A stretch of 64,000 bases of DNA from Rhizomys pruinosus (GCA_009823505.1 VZQC01005910.1:639760-703759); one strand, 5' to 3'. Shown: positions 10,617 to 22,154, counted from the stretch's first letter. A program made the numbers and translations. The notes: generated by a model from the sequence alone, not told the origin.

Positions 10617-10880
10617 TTGAGGAGAAGGAGGAGCAGAAGGAGGAGGTGGCGGAAGAGGGGGAAGAGAGCAGGAAAGAAGAAAAAGAGGAGGAGGAGGAGG
10701 AGGAAGAAGAAGAAGAAGGTGAAGAAGAGGAGGAGGAGAAGACAAAGAGGAGGAGGAGAAGAGAAGAGAAGAAGAGGAGAAGAAGAAGAAGAAGAAGAAG
10801 AAGAAGAAGAAGAAGAAGAAGAAGAAGAAGAAGAAGAAGAATCAAGAGAGGAAACGAAAGAGAAGGAAGTAGAAGAGAAG
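10617..10880. repeat. Polypurine tract, (GGA)n/(GAA)n
   Basis: About 260 bp with almost only A and G on the plus strand: mixed GGA/GAA units, then an almost pure (AGA)n run at about 10,780-10,840. The long open frames here (Arg/Glu/Lys on plus, Ser/Leu on minus) arise only because the repeat lacks stop codons. Confidence 0.95.
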
Positions 10881-10899
10881 GAAAGAGGTAATAACCTGT

Positions 10900-11340
10900 T
10901 ACAGGTGTAGACTTGAGTCACTAAGGAAACAAAGGTTATTAGCATCATAAAATAATTCTTAGACACATCAAATTCTGCCTAGTCAACAGAAATCCACAGT
11001 AGAAGTTAAGAGAAGGACACAGGTGTAAGTTCCCTTCAGGTACCTTATCAGCACACAGAGCAGCAATCTGCATTGTGGGCAGTGATATGGACACGTCACT
11101 GGAGGCACTTTGATCTCAGAGCCTTCATCTTTGAACAGCAGAGCAATACTCTTATTTGCTTTTCTCTTGCTCAGGACCTAAAATTTGCTCTTAGTACACT
11201 CATAAAGTCATTGATTCCAATAGCTTCCTGAAGATCAAACACTGTAGGAGCATTTAAAAAATATAAAAGTAATATAAGTGTCATGTTTCTTCTGTTCAGA
11301 GCTGGGTAATACAGAAATAGAAGTTTACACTGAGAATTAA
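10900..11340. other. No recognisable feature
   Basis: Unique-looking sequence between the polypurine tract and a (GT)n run. Confidence 0.4.
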
Positions 11341-11354
11341 TAATGGGAATCTTC

Positions 11355-11356
<2 letters not shown>

Positions 11357-11401
<45 letters not shown>
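11357..11401. repeat. (GT)n microsatellite
   Basis: About 22 uninterrupted GT units. Confidence 0.97.
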
Positions 11402-11403
<2 letters not shown>

Positions 11404-11439
11404 TTCAAATGTCAAGTATCTTGCTTTCCTTAAATGCTC

Positions 11440-11640
11440 TTAAAATTGTCTCTTGTTGAACCTGGATCTTGTCAGTTTGACAAGACTGGATGATCCACGA
11501 GCTTCAGACATCTTCCTGGCTCCACCCCTCCATGGCTGAAATTATAAACATGTGCCAACATGCACAACTTTTTATAGAAACTTGGGTCCTCGTGCTCATG
11601 CTTCAACCACTGTAGTAATGGAGCCATCTCCCTAGCCCAC
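11440..11640 (-). mobile_element. B4-type SINE
   Basis: Reverse-strand B4 order: 'gatccacgagcttcagacat', 'ctggctccacccctccatgg', 'tttttatagaaacttgggtc', 'aatggagccatctcc' and ctagccc at the element 5' end. Confidence 0.65.
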
Positions 11641-11737
11641 TGATGGAGAATTTCTGACTAATGAACTATGATGAGAATCAGTTGAAATGTGCAACTCTCT
11701 TTGACACAGCTTCTCTTTGAGGACTAGTAATCAGAGA

Positions 11738-11915
11738 CTTTATTAAGCACTTACTGTGTGTTAGTCACACTACTTGGTTCTTCGTATGCACCACTTTATC
11801 CCATTCTTGTGAGAACATTATGATAAATTACTACTCTTTTCTCTAATTCACTGGTGAAGAATTTGGATAAGGATTTAAGTAATTAGCTTAAGGTCTACCT
11901 TTAATAACTTGTTGC
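11738..11915 (+). mobile_element. MIR (mammalian-wide SINE)
   Basis: 'ttattaagcacttactgtgt', then 'gcaccactttatcccattct', then 'tcactggtgaagaatttgga', then 'taattagcttaaggtctacc' follow the MIR core in order (consensus ideas: 'tactatgtgccaggcac', 'gatgaggaaactga', 'taacttgcccaaggtcac'). Very old insertion shared across mammals. Confidence 0.75.
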
Positions 11916-11944
11916 AGGTTCTCAAGCCAGAAGGAAGCATTCAG

Positions 11945-12880
11945 TATATCTATATTGTACATAGAACAGAATCATTTGGAAAGCTTACTGGATCTAAGAT
12001 CTATGTATGAGCCAGCATAAGGACCTCTCTGATTAAATGTCTTGGATGGGATCTGGTTATCTGATACAATTAGAAGTACCTGGAAGGATTCTGGTGTAAA
12101 TAAGAATGTTAGAATGAATGATGTAATATCTATCGTACCCAAGGGTCGGTTTCCCTGCCACTGTGTTTCAGCAGGAGCCTTACTGCTCTTGGATCTGATT
12201 TCATGTTTCAAATACTTTATGAATGATGGGGAATCCTCCCTTTTTGGCAATGTGCTCAGCAGTTGCCTGGTTTATATGTTTCTTCCTCTTGGCAGAACTC
12301 AGTGTGCACAGACTGAGAACTGTATTGTTCACCAGCCTCGCTGTGTGGAGAGATTAATTATTTATTTCTACAGCTTTGGCTCCAGGGACCAGGGTGATAG
12401 GGTTCCAGCCAGAGTGAGTGTAGAACTTGGTTCTCAAATTAGAGGCTTGGGTGGCTCTATAAAAACGATGCTCCAGTTCAGCCCTCCAAATCCACAGGAA
12501 GCTTTTCAACAATTTGTATACACCTAATTCCAACCTCTACTTCCTTTTCCAGTCTGAAGAAAGGATAAAACTCTTAAGCCACCTGGTAGCCAGGGGAGGA
12601 TTTGACTGAGGGAGGGATAAACTTGGTCACTGTTGGCCTCTCTCCAGCTCCTGTGTGCTCTCTCTGCTGTGATATTAGAAGTGCAGTGGTTTAGATTAAG
12701 CCATGCTTGGTGGTGTTTCCTGTTTCAAAGAAAGGAAAGGATGTCAGTGGTGTCTGATATCAAATAATTTAACCATGAGGGTAACTAAATGAAAGCAAGA
12801 AGTCCAGGCTCAGCTTTCAGCAGGTTAAAATGAAGAAAAAGAAAAGCTTCAGATGTCATTTATTTTGATTAAAGGTATGT
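11945..12880. other. Unique-looking sequence without a supported gene
   Basis: Holds the longest repeat-free open frame of the window (12,042-12,527 plus, 161 codons). I see no conserved domain, Kozak context of note, poly(A) signal or splice pattern that would support it, and a frame of this size is expected by chance in 64 kb. Confidence 0.4.
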
Positions 12881-12884
12881 TGAC

Positions 12885-12955
12885 CAAACATCTATTAAGT
12901 ACTTTGACACGTTCATGTTATATTGTGGGCTGGAAATAAACGGGTATTGAATGAG
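12885..12955 (-). mobile_element. Possible L2 3' end fragment
   Basis: 'accaaacatctattaagtac' then 'gggctggaaataaacggg' resembles the reversed L2 3' terminus ('aacatttattgagcacctac'). Short, so tentative. Confidence 0.35.
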
Positions 12956-13371
12956 TCTATTAGGCATTGTGTTGTGCACCAATGTATGTAAGTGAAAGCT
13001 GGTGTTTGGCTCTGAGGATTTTCATCATGCACGAGGTTTGGTCAAAAAGCCTCAGCTTAAGGCAGATTATGACTTGGGACAAAAGAGCCAGGACATGCTG
13101 TAAAGTCACACTAGACAATAGAGTTGTTTTGATGAGAGAGAGAGAGTAGATGATCGTTGGCTTGCTTTTAGATTCCTCAGTTACTTGAACCTCAGAATAG
13201 TTTCGGATGTATAGACTCCTAGAATAGTTTAAGGGCCAAGCTGATAGAGGAGAAAAGAGTACAACGGAGAGACAGAGGAGAGCAAGGTAGCCAAGCAGGC
13301 TCTCCCTTCCAAAAGCTATTACCAGAAGCACATGGCTACACTTTAGAATGTTTCATATATTTAAAAAAGTA

Positions 13372-13590
13372 GGGGCTGTTCAGTTGCCTTAGCATTTAAG
13401 AGTGCTTGCTGACATTGCAGAGGACCAAAGACTCTGGTAACCACACTGATGCTGGTCAGCTCAAAACCACCTGTAACTCCAGCTCCTGAAGTTCCAACAT
13501 CCTCCTCTGGCTGCTTCAGATACCTGTACATGCTCACACAGGCAAGATGACAGCCACACACACATACACATAGATAAAATTAAAATAAAT
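13372..13590 (+). mobile_element. Old B2-type SINE
   Basis: 'ggggctgttcagttgcctta', 'attgcagaggaccaaagact', 'ctcaaaaccacctgtaactcc', then 'ccaacatcctcctctggctg' and a ca-rich, ataaaattaaaataaa tail. The B box region is diverged. Confidence 0.75.
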
Positions 13591-13592
13591 CT

Positions 13593-13744
13593 TCTTTTTT
13601 TGGTCTTTTTGAAACAGGGTCTCCCTTTAGTCCCAGCTGGCCTGGAGCTCACTATGTAGACCAGGCTGGCCTTGAACTCACAGAGATCCACCTGCCTCTG
13701 CCTCCAGAGTGCTGGGATTAAAGGCATGTGCCACCATGCCAGCA
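13593..13744 (-). mobile_element. B1 SINE
   Basis: Reverse B1 from tttttttggtctttttgaaac to 'tgtgccaccatgccagc', nearly full length. It abuts the tail of the preceding B2. Confidence 0.92.
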
Positions 13745-13897
13745 ACATAAATCTTGTTGTTGTTTTTTTTTTAAAGAAAAAGTACCCAAACAAGTTTACA
13801 GAAGAGACGTTCTGATCTAAAGGAAGTGCCCATCTTTGATGCTGCCTAGTTCCTGGATATGTCATTTTCTGGGGGAAGATGCAACAATACTATGAAC

Positions 13898-14275
13898 TAG
13901 GTGTCTGCAATCATGGACATTTATTTCTTTTGGTTCTAGAGGTTGAGATTTCAGAATCAAGGTGTCTTCAGGTAGAATATCCTGTGCTCCCTCACTTGAT
14001 TTTGGAGGTTTGTGCTGGTCCCTGATCCCCCTTCCTTGTAGACACATCACTCTAACCATTTGTATCTCTATGTGGAATTACCCCCTATTGGTTTGTCTGT
14101 ACTTGGCCTTCTTAGCATGAAATCAGTCATGGGCCCAGGGCATTCTCTAATCCAATATGACCCCATATTCACTAATTCTACACACAATAGTTTCATCCCT
14201 ATATAAGGTTATATTCTATGCTCTGAAGTAGGCATGAAATTTCGGAGATGAGACTCCTCAACCCAGCCCACTGGG
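13898..14275 (-). mobile_element. Ancient mammalian interspersed repeat (family uncertain)
   Basis: The string of landmarks 'atttatttcttttggttcta', 'gaatcaaggtgtcttcaggt', 'ctcactctaacc'-like, 'gtacttggccttctt' and 'ccccatattcac' follows a repeat common in other mammals ('cagttctggaggccagaag ... caaggtgt ... tggccttcttc'). Orientation and name are uncertain. Confidence 0.4.
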
Positions 14276-14744
14276 TCAACTTCTTGAGCATACAGTTTAA
14301 ACATTATAACATTATCAAGTATTTTGGCTAAGTTTCAGAATTCTGTAAAAGCAGGGCAGAGAAAAGGTAATGAGATCGGTATCTCAGAATCAAAAACTGA
14401 TAGGGATGAAAGAAATGAAAACACTGGGCAAGGGTCTGGGAAACCAGAAGGCTCCTTAGTGATCATGAGCACAAGTGAAGAAGTGTAGATGGAGAAATCT
14501 ATAATTCAGGAGATGCAGTGAAGGGAGAAAATAGCTCTAAGAGAAGCTCACCCTCGGCTTCAAATGAAAATGCTTGTATTTCTGAACTCAGGAGTCTTGT
14601 TTATTTAGACCTGTTTCCACAGTACAGTGTATCTGTGGATGATTTGTAATCTAACACACATTCTGTGTGTATGTATATGTGTTCCCGAACATGCCATGCC
14701 TGTGAGTATAGGCACATGTTCATATTTTATATTTATCTTATGTG

Positions 14745-14937
14745 TATAATGATTTGTGTGTGTGGATGTAAGTTCACTATGTGCATACAGCACCCATGGA
14801 GGCAAGAAGAGGGTGTCAGATCCCCTGGAACTGGAGCTACGATGGTCGTTAGCTACCATGTGGGTGCTGGGAACTCAACCCAGGTCCTCTGCAAGAGCAA
14901 CCAGTGCTCTTAAGAGCTGAGCCATCTCTCTGGCTCC
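14745..14937 (-). mobile_element. B2-type SINE
   Basis: Reversed: 'gaggcaagaagagggtgtca', 'ccctggaactggagctacga', 'tgggtgctgggaactcaacc', 'ctgagccatctctctggctcc'. Confidence 0.85.
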
Positions 14938-14939
14938 AA

Positions 14940-15465
14940 GAACAAATAAACATATAGGGAGATGAAGGACTCTGCATCTGAAGGATGTGCCTAGCTCCAC
15001 AGATAAGAATCATGGATGGTGTTATAAATCACCTACTTTGACAGAAATAAAGTTGTGTGATGAAATCCGGAGCTGATAGTCATATGTGGATGATTCTGCA
15101 AGTTATGTTGAAGGCAGAAAGTGGCTAAGGAAGGAATTTGCTTTCTTATATAAAAATATTGCAAGATCCTTGAACATGGAGATGTGATGGGTCCCAGCAA
15201 GGAACAAAAAGGATCAGAGAGAAGGGATCTATCCAAGGATTTGAAAAGCCTGTGGGACAAGTGATATAATGTATACTTGCACTAGGAGAGTGCTTATAGG
15301 CAAATTACAGATGGAATCATTCTTGGTGTTTATGAGGAGGTGCTCAGGAAAAAGGCAGCTTTACAGTGATTTGGATTTTTCTAATTGAGTAGATTAAAAA
15401 AGTTAACCAAGAAAAATATGGGGGGAAGTGGATCCTTGCTGGCTTTTAGCATTTTGAGGGCATAC
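14940..15465. other. No recognisable feature
   Basis: Unique-looking sequence, no supported gene. Confidence 0.4.
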
Positions 15466-15466
<1 letters not shown>

Positions 15467-15497
<31 letters not shown>

Positions 15498-15777
15498 GTC
15501 CCATGTATGAGCTGGCATGTGCCAGAGGCTGACCTTTGATATCTTCCTCAACCATTCTCCACTTCATTTGCTGAGGCAGGTTCTCTCAATTGGAGACAGA
15601 GATTGCTGTGTTGACTAGTCTACTTGCCCCAGGCATCCTATGTCTCTGCCTTCTGAGCAATGAGATTACAAAGGGCCATCACCTGTGCCTGGGTTTTGTG
15701 AAGGTGCTGGGAGTCTAAACCCCAGTCTTCAAGATGGCACAATCATTACTTAAGCCACTGAACCATCCTCTCATACC
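15467..15777 (-). mobile_element. (GT)n run and B4-type SINE
   Basis: A (GT)n run (15,467-15,497) is followed by a reversed B4: 'ttctcaattggagacagaga', 'tgccccaggcatcctatgtc', 'tgagcaatgagattacaaag', 'aaggtgctgggagtctaaac', 'ccactgaaccatcctctc'. Confidence 0.6.
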
Positions 15778-15831
15778 TTTAGTACATTTGTGTATTTTAT
15801 TTTATTAATGTAAAAATAATATATATAGTAT

Positions 15832-15862
15832 ATATATATATATATAGATATATATATATTAT
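15832..15862. repeat. (TA)n run at the duplication edge
   Basis: Alternating TA interrupted once by ga. The same position in copy 2 (24,036-24,070) is a pure TA run. Confidence 0.85.
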
Positions 15863-16026
15863 ATATTTACCTGTGTTTGCATGCCCAAGGAAGCCAGAAG
15901 AGAACATAAGACCCCCTGGAACTAGAGTTGTGAACAGTTGTTGGTCAACATGTGGTAGCTGGGAACAAACCCAGACCCTCTGCAAGAACTGCCAATGTTC
16001 TTAATTTCTGAGCTCTCTCTCTAGCC
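15863..16026 (-). mobile_element. B2-type SINE (copy 1)
   Basis: Reversed: 'gcatgcccaaggaagccaga', 'ccctggaactagagttgtga', 'gaacaaacccagaccctctg', 'gagctctctctctagcctc'. A few bases are missing compared with its partner at 24,072. Confidence 0.8.
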
Positions 16027-16264
16027 TCTGACATTTTATTTCTAGGAGAGATCACATGGCTGATTTGGGGTAAAATGAACTTATGGTCCCAATAGGATGT
16101 CTGTACAGTCATGCTAGAGTAGATGTTAGAATATAAGACTAGACCTTCATAGGAAATGACAGAGTTCAAATGGACAGACACATTTTAACCACATGAGTAG
16201 AAGATGAGATAAGGGGAAAGGAGATCTCAGACTTGAAACATGGAAAAAACAACAAATAAACACA

Positions 16265-16424
16265 GTTCTTGTTATTTATTTTTATTTTTTAATTTTATTT
16301 TATGACTGTATTGCCTGTATGTATGGAACTAGAGTTACAGATGGTGTTAGCTGCCATGAGAGTGCTGGGAATCGAACCCAGGTCCTCTGTAAGATAAATG
16401 CTAAGCCATTCTCACCAGCCCTAA
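16265..16424 (-). mobile_element. B2-type SINE, short (copy 1)
   Basis: Reversed: 'gactgtattgcctgtatgta', 'tggaactagagttacagatg', 'tgctgggaatcgaacccagg'. The 5' end is shortened, and the pair at 24,473 matches closely. Confidence 0.75.
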
Positions 16425-16957
16425 ACAAACAAATTTACAGTGATATGAGAACTAAAGGAGGCAACTGCAGAGATACACTGAAATAGTTTCAATAGCAGAC
16501 TGAAGATGTTCCCAAAGACATCACTTCATAGAAGGTTCAAGACATTTCCACCAGTGTCCAGTGTCAATGGGATAAATAGAGCAGAGCTTGAGACAAGCTT
16601 TGCAAAGTATAGGTGACCTCCAGTGCAGGTCATCTTAGATCTTTGAGCCACTTCTTAAGTGGGAAACAAGCACAATAGCTATTTTTTAATGTAGAGCATG
16701 TTGGAATGCAGAATTAATTGGTATTCTTGAAATTCCAGGTTCCTTGAGAACAAAGATGTGAACCTGAGTTCCCACTGAAAATCTCTGGGCCAGCTTTGAG
16801 ACCACTCCTTTGTGGTGGTAGAAACACCAGGTTAAAGCAGATTAAAGACCAAGGCTAGAAACAAAAGGGCTTTGAGATAGTGCCTGCTGCCCAGATGATG
16901 GAAGGGCAGGGTGGGACTCAGAAGTGTGAAAAATAAAGCAGGATTGAAGGAAGGTTT

Positions 16958-17025
16958 CCTCCCTCCCTCCGTCCCTCCTTCCCTCCTCTCCTCTCTCCGT
17001 TCTTCCTTCCTTCTCTTTCTTTAAT
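16958..17025. repeat. Pyrimidine-rich (CCCT/TTCC) tract (copy 1)
   Basis: C/T-only stretch of tandem cccT- and ttcc-like units; the partner is at 25,167-25,232, eight bases shorter in places. Confidence 0.85.
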
Positions 17026-17228
17026 CCTCCAATCTTTGTCTCTTTTTGTGGCTTTATAGCACCTGTGTACTTGCCTAAATGGGAAAGCATAAACATAGGA
17101 GAAAGGATAATTCTGGAAAAGACTATTTAAAACTAGAAGCAAGTTGTGTAGGAACTAAATGAATGGAGTTTAATTTCAAGTTATCAAGACTAAAGAGAAA
17201 AAGTCCAGGTTAAAAGTTAGTATTAGAA

Positions 17229-17388
17229 ATATTAGAGTGGCGGGTGTGGTGGTGCACGCCTTTAAATCCTAGCACTTGGGAGGCAGAGCAGGTGAATCTT
17301 TGTGAGTTCAAGGCCAGACGCCTGTCTACAAGTGAGTTCAGCAGAGCTGGGGCTACAGTGAGAAACCCTGTCTTAAAAAGACCAAAAA
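17229..17388 (+). mobile_element. B1 SINE, indel-damaged (copy 1)
   Basis: The same B1 as at 25,445 but with extra or missing bases: 'gcctttaaatcctagc' for 'gcctttaatcctagc', 'ggccagacgcctgtctac' for 'ggccagcctggtctac'. The pattern looks like read error rather than ageing. Confidence 0.9.
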
Positions 17389-17401
17389 GATATTAAAATG
17401 T

Positions 17402-17572
17402 GGAGCTGGAGAGATGGCTCGGGATTTAAAGAACTTGTTTTGTCCAGAGGATCCAGGTTTGATTCCCAGAACGGCCGTGGCAAGTGACATCTCTTCATTA
17501 CATCCAGTTTGGGCTTTGCCTGCATGTGGTAGGTACACTTTTATACACATGACAAACAACCTATAAAAAAAT

Positions 17573-17637
<65 letters not shown>

Positions 17638-17640
17638 AGA
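17402..17640 (+). mobile_element. B2-type SINE with (AAAG)n tail (copy 1)
   Basis: 'gagctggagagatggctcgg', 'caggtttgattcccagaacg', then 'gtacacttttatacacatga' and about 17 AAAG units (17,571-17,640). The tetranucleotide array has grown from the A-rich tail. Confidence 0.85.
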
Positions 17641-17649
17641 AGTTAAAAT

Positions 17650-18035
17650 TAGAGACATTACAGATATGAGCGGAGGGTTGTAAATTCAAGTTTGTGCTCG
17701 CTAAACATCCTGGAAGGTCCTGGGGTTTGATCTCCAGCACTTAAAACAAGATATGGATCATAAGCTTGTGATCTCAGCACTAGGGATGTACAGGCTGAAG
17801 GACCAAACATTCAGGGTATCCCTCAACTATGTATATTTTTAGTATATACTTATGTTAAAGCATATAAGATGCAGTATATGTTGTTTGGGGAATTTCATAC
17901 AAGATACGTATTAAATTTTGATCACAAAGCCCTCCCTCACTCAGCTATCTAACATATTGAGTCTGAGACCAGCCTGGGGCTACATGAAGGCCTTGTCGAA
18001 AGAACTAACAAAAGCACAACAAAATCATCAACAAA
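17650..18035 (+). mobile_element. B4/RSINE-type SINE, split (copy 1)
   Basis: 'gggtttgatctccagcactt', 'tgatctcagcactagggatg', then an AT-rich interruption, then 'gagaccagcctggggctac' and 'aggccttgtcgaaag'. The ID-like left part and B1-like right part are in B4 order. Confidence 0.55.
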
Positions 18036-19250
18036 ACTAGAAAGTACAATAATTGTTTTGGTTTAGAGAACTCTCTGGGAAAGAAAGGAATATACAAGAG
18101 AACTCACAGTGGATGTTACTTGCCTTGCCAATAAATGGAAAGGAATAGCAATGGAGAGGTCTGGGGATGCCAATCACTGAGACAACTCAGCAAAGAGAAA
18201 GAAGCGTCAGAGGAAACCTTATTTTCAGTTTTTTTTTTTTTTCCTACTTACAATGAAAAAGCCCAGGTGGATAATGTTATAAAGAAAATAAAAAAACATT
18301 TTGGTCTACATTCTTGATATTTTAAAGTTCAATGTCAGGGTTCTGCCTGCCCCATGGCCAGGGTCTTTTTGCTGCAGGGAGAAGGCATCTTGTGTCTAAG
18401 GAAGCCCATGCGAGAGAAAGATGTGAATTGGGAGAAAACCTAAGAGCCAGGAGTTGCTGGGTAGAGCAGAGCCAGTTTCTTGGCAGCCCGTTCTCTGCTG
18501 TGTGAAGGTTCTCTTCCATTCTTGGGGGATCTCTCATCTCTACATTGACTCCCTTCATCCTCTACCAGTTGTATCAACAAAAACACAAGAATGTGGGGTT
18601 TCATGTTCTGACAGGTGAATTTTGTGGTGCACCTTCAAACCACAGCAGAAAAACTTGAGGAAAGGGGATGAGATACATATTGAGAAAGTTCCACCATGGA
18701 TCAGCCATGTTTTTGGACAGCAGAGGAAAGCGCCACTGATAAGTAATAATGCCTATGTCTTCTTGGTCTGAATTAAAGGCTTGAGGGCTCCTCCACTAAC
18801 AATGAGGGTTCTCTTTCCCTCCAACTAATCCAAAGCAGTTCAGATAAGGTCAGAGCCTTATTCGGATGCCCCATCATTTGAATCTGTAAACCATCAGCCT
18901 TCTCTTCTTCATTTAAATGATCAAACCCCAAAAAAGTACAGGAGGGGAAATACACTGAAACCCTTTCAAAGCATAGATCCTTCCCTGGGTGTTGGATTTC
19001 TGGTTTCAAAGAGCCCTCTTCACATGTGGAATGAGCTATTCTCTTGTTTGAGTAACCTGTTAATGCATAGTGAATCTTTCAATAAAATTATGCTTTGGGT
19101 GCCTCTCTATGATGGTAAATTAGAATGTTCCATCTTTTTTAATTCTTTAATTAGCTGAGAAAAAAATCTGACCCCTAAACACTGGCCATCTTGGGCCCAG
19201 CAGAAAAAAAAACTGTATATAAGCTAGAAAAGGTACATCACAACACGAGG
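18036..19250. other. Unique-looking part of the duplication (copy 1)
   Basis: No repeat family recognised. A short minus-strand open frame (18,322-18,558) is preserved in copy 2, but only because the DNA is nearly identical there. Confidence 0.4.
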
Positions 19251-19289
19251 TGACTTAAATTTGGAATCCTCCAGCATCCAGCAAAAATA

Positions 19290-19620
19290 AACAAAAGTAA
19301 AGGTGAGACACGCACTGACTCTAATCCCAGCGTCTGGAGACAGAAGACAGCAGATCTTGAAAGCCCCCGTGCAAGCTAGCCTGGGCTACTTGGCAAATCG
19401 TGGCCAGTGAGAGACCCTGTCTCCCAAAAATATAAGGAGGTGGTCCTTGGAACATGAGGGAAATATACCATAGGTTTGTCCTCTGACCTCTACTTGCATA
19501 TGCGGACGCATGTACACACAATTTGTGCACATACATATACAGATGCCTCTATAGACACACAACAGATCACACAACCACACAACAATCATCACACATGCAA
19601 AATGCAAAAGCCCACACATA
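19290..19620 (+). mobile_element. B4-type SINE (copy 1)
   Basis: 'ctaatcccagcgtctggaga', 'gctagcctgggctacttggc', 'gtgagagaccctgtctccca', 'tgtcctctgacctctacttg' and a cacacaa-rich tail. In copy 2 the tail is a clean (CA)n run; here it is scrambled. Confidence 0.65.
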
Positions 19621-19869
19621 ATGTAATAAGCAAGGAAAGTATTTAGATCTCTCTCTCAGTTGATCTCTTTCCTCTCTCTCTTATCTTTCTCTCCCTCTTT
19701 GTAGGTTTTTACTTTAAAAATATTGCTTTGAAAATCTTTCACATACTAGCTTCTTAATCAGTGTAGAAAATCTGGCATTTTAGGATCAAGCCCAGGATAC
19801 TAATGGTCTAGGCTAAAGAGATGGATCAAGTGTTTAAACACTCATTTCATGGTCGCTTTTTTGTTTTTT

Positions 19870-20032
19870 TTTGTTTTTTTTTTTTTTTTTTGGTCTTTTT
19901 GCGACAGGATCTCCCTGTAGCTCTGGCCGTCCTGGAACTCACTCTGATAGACCAAGACTGGCCTTGAACTCACGGACATTCACCTGTCCCGTATGCTCCC
20001 AAGTACTAGGGGATAAGGCGTGTGCCACCATC
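19870..20032 (-). mobile_element. B1 SINE, indel-damaged (copy 1)
   Basis: Reverse B1 with extra bases ('actctgatagaccaagactgg', 'aggggataaggcgtg') that its partner at 28,000 lacks. Confidence 0.88.
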
Positions 20033-20039
20033 TTTTTTT

Positions 20040-20230
20040 TTCTTTTACGTATTCATTAGTTATTAGTTAAACTTTTCCCATAGGTCATACACCATTTCTC
20101 TAGAGTTCTTCCCTTGTCCATGCTTCCCCCACACCGCGCCAAGGTCCCTGCACTCTGCCGATAGATGTCCTCATCTTTTTCCAAGAGTCTTTCCAAGTTT
20201 TTTTTCTCAGTTTCTTTTCCTTCTTGTGTC
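20040..20230 (-). mobile_element. L1 3' UTR end fragment (copy 1)
   Basis: Reversed: 'cccataggtcatacaccatt', a C-rich tract, 'cctgcactctgccg', then 'tcctcatctttttccaag'. Matches the order of the L1 3' end at 61.0-61.1 kb read on the other strand. Confidence 0.5.
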
Positions 20231-20517
20231 TCGCTCCAACTTGTATTTGCTACATTATATAACGTATATACTACATACGTTTATATATAGCAATAAATTA
20301 TATACATACATACACATATCACTGAATTGGAAGGATTTGTGTGTGGTATGATGTGTGTGTACGTGTTGTGGCCTAAGCATCCAAAAGGAAAGTACAAGCA
20401 GATATAAATAATCACTAAGACCAGAGAAACTGTACTGCAGGCATAGAAACTTGAATCTTATACAAAGACAAAAAGTATAAGAGAGTAAGTACTGTTGTTT
20501 GGCCTATCCCCAATTTC

Positions 20518-20880
20518 TTACTAGCAAGTGCATCTACTCTATGGCTGCCAAACAGCTTTTGGCACTCCTCAAAGACATAGACACAGCTTTGTAAACTTCC
20601 AATATGGACTGAGGACCCATGTCTCTCCAACAGTCCTCCAAACCTTCAAATCCGATGGGGAACTGGGGCTGGGATACCCACCTTGTGGACTAAACAGCTT
20701 AAGGGGATGCCAGCCTCGTCAGAATACAGAATGCCGGGATTGTGGGACTACCTGGGCTGTATCATGTAGGCCAGTACAGGGGGATCAGGAAAGGATGCAT
20801 GCTTTCTGGACTTCATTTTGGGGGACAATAGGAGCCAAAATATGATGGTTTGTTGGGATTGTCAAGGAGGAACTTTCAAG
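20518..20880 (+). repeat. Interspersed repeat of ~350 bp (copy 1)
   Basis: Shares with 28,610-28,920 (+) and 49,680-50,065 (-) the order 'gcaagtgcatctactc', 'catagacacagctttg', 'ctgaggacccatgtctctcc', 'gggctgtatcatg'. Related to the right part of the element at 6,858. Family name not certain. Confidence 0.6.
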
Positions 20881-20927
20881 CACGTCCTTAAGGAAAAATG
20901 ACACCTTTAGGAAAATAAAAAGCCACC

Positions 20928-21085
20928 ACTTCTAACTCTTGCAGAAGACCTAGGTTACATCCCAGCACCTCACAGTGTAGTTTACTGCAAAGCCAGATCC
21001 AAAGGAGCAACGCAACGCCCTTTTTTTCGTGAGTGTCCTGTTGGACCGCTTGCACCATGGGTGAACTTGACATACAACGTAAGGA
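20928..21085 (+). mobile_element. Diverged B2-type SINE (copy 1)
   Basis: 'ctaactcttgcagaagacct', 'cagcacctcacagtgtag', 'caaagccagatccaaagga', then an ata-rich tail. The partner at 29,015 is cleaner. Confidence 0.55.
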
Positions 21086-22154
21086 GAAAATATTTACATA
21101 AAATTAAAGTAAGTAAAGAGAGTAAAATAAATAAAAGATGTGTTAAACCATCCTAATTAAATAGCCAACCTTGTATGAAGGGCAGGGACCACAGGACTTT
21201 GACTATAAGTCAAAGGACTTTGAGGTCCGTGAATGGAGACAACTTCGGTTGAACTGAGAACCAGTTCTCTGCTCTCTGGCCCTGTCATGTCTTTGCCCAT
21301 TGTGGGAGTTTGAACCTCTTTCATCACCCCACCCCCAGAAATCTCCAACTTCCAGGTAATATGTCCAAATTAACAGGGCTGAACTGACTTTTGAAACCCC
21401 AGCAGTGTAGCAGTGCCTCCATCTCAAAATGATTTCCAATCTTCAGAGACTATTTAGCGAGGCTACCGAATACTTGAGGGGTTTATTTTTTCACGTTAGA
21501 AGTGAAAAGTATTTGGAAAAGAGAACCTCAGAACAACGCTCCGTCCTTTCAGCATGAAGCTAGGCTGTTATTTAGGAAACATATGAGGTGGGCGTGCATA
21601 ATTGATTGAACGGACTCCCGTGGCAAAGCGATAGGAAGCTAACTGGAGCATTTGATTTTTTGCTTGTGCAAAGTGATACATCTGTAGTGTTCCAGAGAGA
21701 GGCATAGAAAAAGTGGAGGTCTACATTTTCTTCCTCTTGGTCCTTCTCCTTCCTTTTAGATGTGGGAGGGTTTGACCGTCCTCTAGGGATTAAGGAATTG
21801 AAAGAGGGCAGTAATTTCCATAATAGGATTCAGGGATCAGATTCAAAAGCAAAGAACAACTCATAGGAAAGGATAAAGAGATGAACGGGCTGTTACAGAG
21901 AGAACTCTGAGCCGCGAGGAGTGGATTCTGCAAAGCATGTTTTCAGCCTTCAAAATGCACAGAGATGGCAGATGGTATTTAAAGGTGAGGAAATCTCCAT
22001 GTCCTCACATCTTGATAGAATAGTTTCTAGTCCAATCATGTGTTAAAACACTGTGATTCCATAGAAGCTTGAGAGAAGAAAGGATTTTGAAAAGGAGAAA
22101 ATGGGAATGGGAGAAATGTCAACATTCATCCAGAGGAACACATTTTTCTTATTT
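21086..22154. other. Unique-looking part of the duplication (copy 1)
   Basis: No repeat recognised. 21,140-21,710 is almost base-for-base the same as 29,213-29,780. Confidence 0.5.

Noticed and set aside
10449..10966. Long Arg/Glu/Lys-rich and Ser/Leu-rich frames
   Set aside because: Read-outs of the polypurine tract, present on both strands and in several frames.
12042..12527. 161-codon open frame on the plus strand in non-repeat DNA
   Set aside because: No recognisable domain, no supporting splice or poly(A) context, and this length is expected by chance among six frames of 64 kb.
18322..18558. Minus-strand 78-codon frame conserved at 26,513-26,749
   Set aside because: Conserved only because it lies in the 7.5-kb duplicated segment; the two peptides differ at a few random places and show no known domain.
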